Position numbers and translations under genes: made by a program. Shown piece after piece: positions 47,243 through 51,014 of a DNA stretch of 51,014 nucleotides. The stretch is from a virus, in the IMG/VR virus record IMGVR_UViG_3300035698_022667, positions 1-51,014 of that record; one strand, 5' to 3'. Positions within the stretch are counted from its first letter, which is position 1, and each line of letters opens with the position of its first letter. Below the pieces are notes generated by a model, which did not search any database, was not told where the DNA came from, and saw only the letters and a program-made list of their open reading frames with translations.

Positions 47243-49510
47243 TTATTCAATTATTTCCACATAATCGTCAATATATCCTTTCCATGTATCTGGGTAAGTT
47301 CCTATATTATATGGAGTAACATAAGTGTACATTATTATTTTATTTGAGCCTGCAACCAATTGATATTCTGTTTCTGTAATAACGCTTTCATTTTCATAAA
47401 CAAGATTATCTACCACAAGCCTATTGTCTGCTGATGGGTCATGCCCTGCTGCAATTTGCAACGCACTCGATACATTACCATTAACGGTAACATTCTTTAA
47501 ATAATGATATTCTGTTCTTAAATTTGGTTGCTGCCTTAACGCTATCCCTGCATGTCCTGCTCCGTTTATTGCATCGCCCCAGTAGTTTATTGAATTAGAT
47601 GTAACATTTTCAAAATAAGTATATGATAAACCACACTCAACTCCACCTGTATAAATTGAATGTCCATCGTTATACCAAGAACCAACTAAACTTGGAGCAC
47701 CCCATGTATTAATCATTTTGACGTTTGCATGATCTGTTATATTAACATTCTGCAAATACATCTTTGTAGCATAAGTTCCTCCATTTTCATTGAACATTGC
47801 GTTATCAGTATTGCGATACTTACCTCCATGATATTCTCCAAGTCTGTGTGCAGATTTCCATGCAAGAGAAGTAACCGAATAATACATTGACATATAATAA
47901 CCATTATCCTGTAATTTAGCTCCGAATAGTGTTCTTATCTTCCCTGCAACAAAATCATCTTGTAGGTTACTTGCTGTATGATCTTTTACAACATAATAAG
48001 CAAGTACATCACCACCATATCCTAAAGTATTTGTAAACGAAAGTATTTGCCCTGCAGTATATTGTCCTGTAACCCAGTACTCAGCAATAACAGGACTGTT
48101 AGGATTTGTAGTTGTTTCGCTTATATAACTATCATTAACTACTAAATTTTTTAAAGCTAATGCAGGTGCAAGACTATTAAGTACATCATCGCCCATAAAG
48201 ATTATATCTGTATTTATAGCCTTGAATAATCCTATTAAATCTTTATTATATGTAGACGCGGCTTCAACAATATGCCCTCCTGTATGTCCATATTTAATTG
48301 TTTCATCATACATATCACCAACCCCATCCCAAATTTCCATCTGTAGATCAAACTTCATTATTGACCCATTAAGTTCAACTGTTGAAGCGTCTTGTGCCGC
48401 TGCTCTAATTAATTGAGTATTGATAATATTCATTGTACTTTGATGGTACGCATCTATTGAATAAATTCCTTTAGTATCATCATCGTTCAAAAAATTACTA
48501 TCAATTAAATTAAGGGTCGCTGAACAGAATGTTTTTATCATACCTGTCATATAAAACGTATTAAGCGTTGACTTAACAGTAAGATTTAATACGCTCTTAT
48601 CAGCATCATTAAAATCAATCCAGTCTTGAAAATGATCACAGGTATTATCCTTCCAGCTTGCTAAAGTACCTTTAACATCAGCATTATAAGGATTAGTAAT
48701 TGTCCCAACAAGCATATAAGGGGACATATCTGGCTTCCCTTCCCACATATCACAGGTAAGGTTTACAGTTGAATTTCCATAAATCCATACGCATCCTGCC
48801 TTTAATAATGGTGTAGTAATATTGACCGTTGAACCATTAATTATTGTAATTGGATAATTACCTTCTGCTATTTGATTAAAAATACAGTCATTGAAATTAG
48901 CGTTTGAAGCATCTATATATACCCTCCCATACCAACTTGCACCTCCCTGAATTTCACAATTATTGAATATCACATTACAGGCACTTAATAATCTTACAAC
49001 ATACGAGCCAGTAACTTTTATGTTATTCAAAGTACACGAAACTGCACTGCCATCAATATCGTAATCTGTCGAACTGCCTTGTCTTGAAACTAATACAGTA
49101 CCTATTCCTGTTATATTTACTCCTATCTTTAAAGTAACCTTTCCTGTATAGGTCCCCGCATCAACAATAACTTCATTCCCCGCTATTGCTCTTGTTACTG
49201 CGAGTGCTATTGTAGCATAGTTTTTCCCTGTCCCAACTGTGTATTTCATTCCACTACCTGAGTAAGTAGCAAAGTTCTGATTTATATTATTTGCCCATGT
49301 ACTGCCTCTCACACCTGCACCGACTGATAATATTGTTGGTGCAGAATATGTTTCAGACTCAATTACGCCAAAATTATCAGATACATTAGACACATTAGAT
49401 GCTGTACTTATCGTAGCCAACGAAGTGTCAGTATATTTTATTAACGTAAAGTTTGTATTAATAGCCGAAATAAATTCAGCAGGAGTCATACCTTCTACTA
49501 TGTTAGTCAT
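47243..49510 (-). CDS. Tail fibre/spike with right-handed beta-helix
   Basis: This 755-residue protein has an N-terminal virion-attachment-like region (MTPAEFISAINTNFTLIKYT, GVRGSTWANNINQNFATYSG). From about residue 90 it is a pectate-lyase-like beta-helix: YATIALAVTRAIAGNEVIVD, AGTYTGKVTLKIGVNITGIG, LNNIKVTGSYVVRLLSACNV. The helix has regular short strands with Asn/Ser turns and ends near residue 420. The C-terminal part (EYHGGKYRNTDNAMFNENGG, HAGIALRQQPNLRTEYHYLK) is a further beta domain. It is a likely receptor-binding or polysaccharide-degrading spike. It overlaps the gene at 49507 by ATGA. Confidence 0.8.
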   Translation of the reverse strand: MTNIVEGMTPAEFISAINTNFTLIKYTDTSLATISTASNVSNVSDNFGVIESETYSAPTILSVGAGVRGSTWANNINQNFATYSGSGMKYTVGTGKNYATIALAVTRAIAGNEVIVDAGTYTGKVTLKIGVNITGIGTVLVSRQGSSTDYDIDGSAVSCTLNNIKVTGSYVVRLLSACNVIFNNCEIQGGASWYGRVYIDASNANFNDCIFNQIAEGNYPITIINGSTVNITTPLLKAGCVWIYGNSTVNLTCDMWEGKPDMSPYMLVGTITNPYNADVKGTLASWKDNTCDHFQDWIDFNDADKSVLNLTVKSTLNTFYMTGMIKTFCSATLNLIDSNFLNDDDTKGIYSIDAYHQSTMNIINTQLIRAAAQDASTVELNGSIMKFDLQMEIWDGVGDMYDETIKYGHTGGHIVEAASTYNKDLIGLFKAINTDIIFMGDDVLNSLAPALALKNLVVNDSYISETTTNPNSPVIAEYWVTGQYTAGQILSFTNTLGYGGDVLAYYVVKDHTASNLQDDFVAGKIRTLFGAKLQDNGYYMSMYYSVTSLAWKSAHRLGEYHGGKYRNTDNAMFNENGGTYATKMYLQNVNITDHANVKMINTWGAPSLVGSWYNDGHSIYTGGVECGLSYTYFENVTSNSINYWGDAINGAGHAGIALRQQPNLRTEYHYLKNVTVNGNVSSALQIAAGHDPSADNRLVVDNLVYENESVITETEYQLVAGSNKIIMYTYVTPYNIGTYPDTWKGYIDDYVEIIE

Positions 49511-50370
49511 AATATTTCTTTTAAAGAGATGTTATCATAACTAAAATTCCCTCCTGCTCCCGCTGTTCTAAATCTAATAACCGTATTGCCCACTCCACAG
49601 ACAATATCGTATAATTTATCTCCATTAGGTACATTATAAGTTACTGCTAACGGACTTGTGAATATCCCGTATGCTGTTGTTGCTGCGTTTGATACATTAA
49701 ATTTAAAACGATAGCTTTTATTTAAAACTATTGGGGAACACGCCCCTGTAATATATTCTGTTGTTGCCCCTGAACGATTTAACTTACTCCCAGAAACTGC
49801 CCATGAAGTACCTAAACCAATCCATCCAGTATTATCATCAAACGTACCATTAGTCATCAATTCAATTCCAAGAGCAGTATATACACTTCTCCCTGTCGTC
49901 CTATTGCTTTTCGTATTACCATGAAAACTTAAAGTGTTATCCCACCAAACAGACAAATGAAAATCATCACGCATTTTATCAGTAACGTAGTCTTCACTTA
50001 ATATCATTATCGCTTCAATGGAATTAGGTGCAGAATCCAAATATTTAACTATTGTTCTTGTAAAGTCATAAGTTACAAGATCAGATTCGGTAACAGTTCT
50101 TCTTGAAGCAGCATAATGCCAAGCATATTCCGCATCCGCTGTTACATAAGCTGCTGTATCAGGACACTGGAAAGTATAGCTTCCTGCCGCACCTGTTACG
50201 GTAAGATAATCAGATGAACCAGTAACCTTATTATAAAGTTTACCATCTGTAATGTCTTTTGTCTCAGCAAAGAATAACACTTCATCTTGTAACTTCCACC
50301 AACTGGCCCAACTAAGTGTCATCAATGTGCCATTATGTTTTAATATTTTTCCTTCGTGTGTTAAAAACAT
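49507..50370 (-). CDS. Tail fibre protein with carbohydrate-binding-like module
   Basis: This 287-residue protein has an N-terminal part MFLTHEGKILKHNGTLMTLS. The central part (VTGAAGSYTFQCPDTAAYVT, YDFTRTIVKYLDSAPNSIEA) is beta-rich. Residues about 170-285 (GIELMTNGTFDDNTGWIGLG, LNRSGATTEYITGACSPIVL) form a carbohydrate-binding-like jelly roll, like that in the protein at 25307. It is translationally coupled to the beta-helix protein (4-base overlap). Its composition is less AT-rich than neighbouring genes, which may indicate horizontal acquisition. Likely host-recognition component. Confidence 0.72.
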   Translation of the reverse strand: MFLTHEGKILKHNGTLMTLSWASWWKLQDEVLFFAETKDITDGKLYNKVTGSSDYLTVTGAAGSYTFQCPDTAAYVTADAEYAWHYAASRRTVTESDLVTYDFTRTIVKYLDSAPNSIEAIMILSEDYVTDKMRDDFHLSVWWDNTLSFHGNTKSNRTTGRSVYTALGIELMTNGTFDDNTGWIGLGTSWAVSGSKLNRSGATTEYITGACSPIVLNKSYRFKFNVSNAATTAYGIFTSPLAVTYNVPNGDKLYDIVCGVGNTVIRFRTAGAGGNFSYDNISLKEIL

Positions 50371-50404
50371 ATTATTCTAATTTTTTTATATATTCATAAT
50401 AATT

Positions 50405-50644
50405 TTACCAATGTTTCTTTGGACATCCATTAATTGATTTATTGTCTTTATCAAGTTTAAATATACATTTAGTTTTTGCGTCTACAAAACACCCACATAA
50501 ATTACATTGACGTGTCTTTGTAAGATTTTTGCACCCTTCACATATTTTGATTCGTTTCCGAAAAAGTTTACTTTGTTTTTCTCGATAAGGTTTATAAAGA
50601 AAATACCAAAGCCAATTACAATATCCTTCTATTATTCTGTTCAT
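50405..50644 (-). CDS. Small zinc-ribbon-like protein
   Basis: The 79-residue product starts MNRIIEGYCNWLWYFLYKPY. Cysteines are arranged ICEGCKNLTKTRQCNLCGCF, then KTKCIF and NGCPKKHW. This is a Cys4-like cluster plus extra Cys, typical of small zinc-binding phage proteins encoded among tail-fibre genes. A basic aromatic N-terminal segment could contact membrane or DNA. Function unknown. Confidence 0.65.
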   Translation of the reverse strand: MNRIIEGYCNWLWYFLYKPYREKQSKLFRKRIKICEGCKNLTKTRQCNLCGCFVDAKTKCIFKLDKDNKSINGCPKKHW

Positions 50645-50645
50645 T

Positions 50646-51014
50646 TTATTGATTGAAATTTTTTAATTTTAACATAGTTGCAAAATATCCTTTAAATGTA
50701 CAACCCAACCACATGTTATCACCCTCTATAAAAGTTGAAATTGATGCACCAGTATGGTCACGACACCAATCGTAATCTCCTGTCTCTAATGGCCAATCAA
50801 TCGGATTTATAAGCACAGGTCCTTTTGTGTCTATTGTCCATAATTCAGTATCTTTATCATATGACATTAAACAATGTTCTCTGTTTGTATTTCCTACTCC
50901 TGCACCTAATGAATTATTTTGTGTTTGTCCTCCGAATAATGCCCATATGTTTTTCCCATCATCAAATGGAACAGGTTGATCACAAATATAATCCCAAGCA
51001 ACTCCATAAGGAGC
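50646..51014 (-). CDS. Tail-associated protein, partial (5' end outside window)
   Basis: The frame is open from 51014 without a stop and ends at TAA 50646. The visible 122 residues include VAWDYICDQPVPFDDGKNIW and YDKDTELWTIDTKGPVLINP. Trp/Gly/Asp-rich beta sequence, as in fibre or baseplate-peripheral proteins, continues to LKNFNQ. The ATG at 50867 is internal, since conserved-looking sequence lies upstream of it. Member of the tail-fibre cluster; exact role unknown. Confidence 0.65.
   Translation of the reverse strand, partial: APYGVAWDYICDQPVPFDDGKNIWALFGGQTQNNSLGAGVGNTNREHCLMSYDKDTELWTIDTKGPVLINPIDWPLETGDYDWCRDHTGASISTFIEGDNMWLGCTFKGYFATMLKLKNFNQ

Overview
The window is part of a large, AT-rich, T4-like myovirus genome. 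Diagnostic proteins are a gp20-type portal, a gp4-type head-completion protein, a gp18-type sheath, a gp19-type tube, a gp26/gp51-type baseplate protein, a tape measure protein, both terminase subunits, a gp14-like neck protein, a tail-fibre cluster and a gp55-like late sigma factor. The host is not certain. Starts almost never have a Shine-Dalgarno sequence and sit behind A/T-rich leaders, as is usual for Bacteroidetes and their phages. The permuted tmRNA, on the other hand, is an architecture best known from alpha- and betaproteobacteria and cyanobacteria.

Layout: 0-29.27 kb is read rightward and 29.37-51 kb leftward. The two halves meet at a bidirectional terminator at 29270-29291. Rightward: small tag-bearing proteins (0-2.2 kb); an XPD/DinG-type helicase; structural or acidic proteins (4.8-9 kb); small membrane proteins; the late sigma factor followed by a homing endonuclease; gp4, an unidentified virion protein and the portal (12.3-15.4 kb); a Cys-rich peptide; a circularly permuted tmRNA (16.3-16.6 kb); a truncated thymidylate kinase; an ECF sigma factor; a PD-(D/E)XK nuclease; a membrane protein with an AT-hook; virion proteins and more tag-bearing proteins (25.3-29.3 kb). 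Leftward: glycosyltransferase, chimeric thyA, tape measure, baseplate chaperone, tube, sheath, large terminase split in two by a split intein plus a homing endonuclease gene, small terminase, HNH endonuclease, neck protein and tail fibres.

Three themes stand out. (1) At least a dozen otherwise unrelated small proteins begin with the same short peptide, consensus MKKLVRESLNE. Its length and its Leu-x-Glu end resemble the T4 capsid-targeting sequence cut by the prohead protease, so these may be packaged and injected internal proteins. (2) An exact 14-base motif, ATATATAAAATAAA, lies just upstream of ten starts on both strands and looks like this phage's late promoter, matching the gp55-like sigma. 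(3) The large terminase is assembled by protein trans-splicing through an atypically split intein inserted exactly in the Walker A motif, and a Vsr-like homing endonuclease gene sits between the halves.

Many genes carry single-base frameshifts, mostly at homopolymers, and three carry in-frame stop codons (one each of TAG, TGA and TAA). Residual sequencing or assembly error is therefore likely, and apparent pseudogenes should be read with that in mind.
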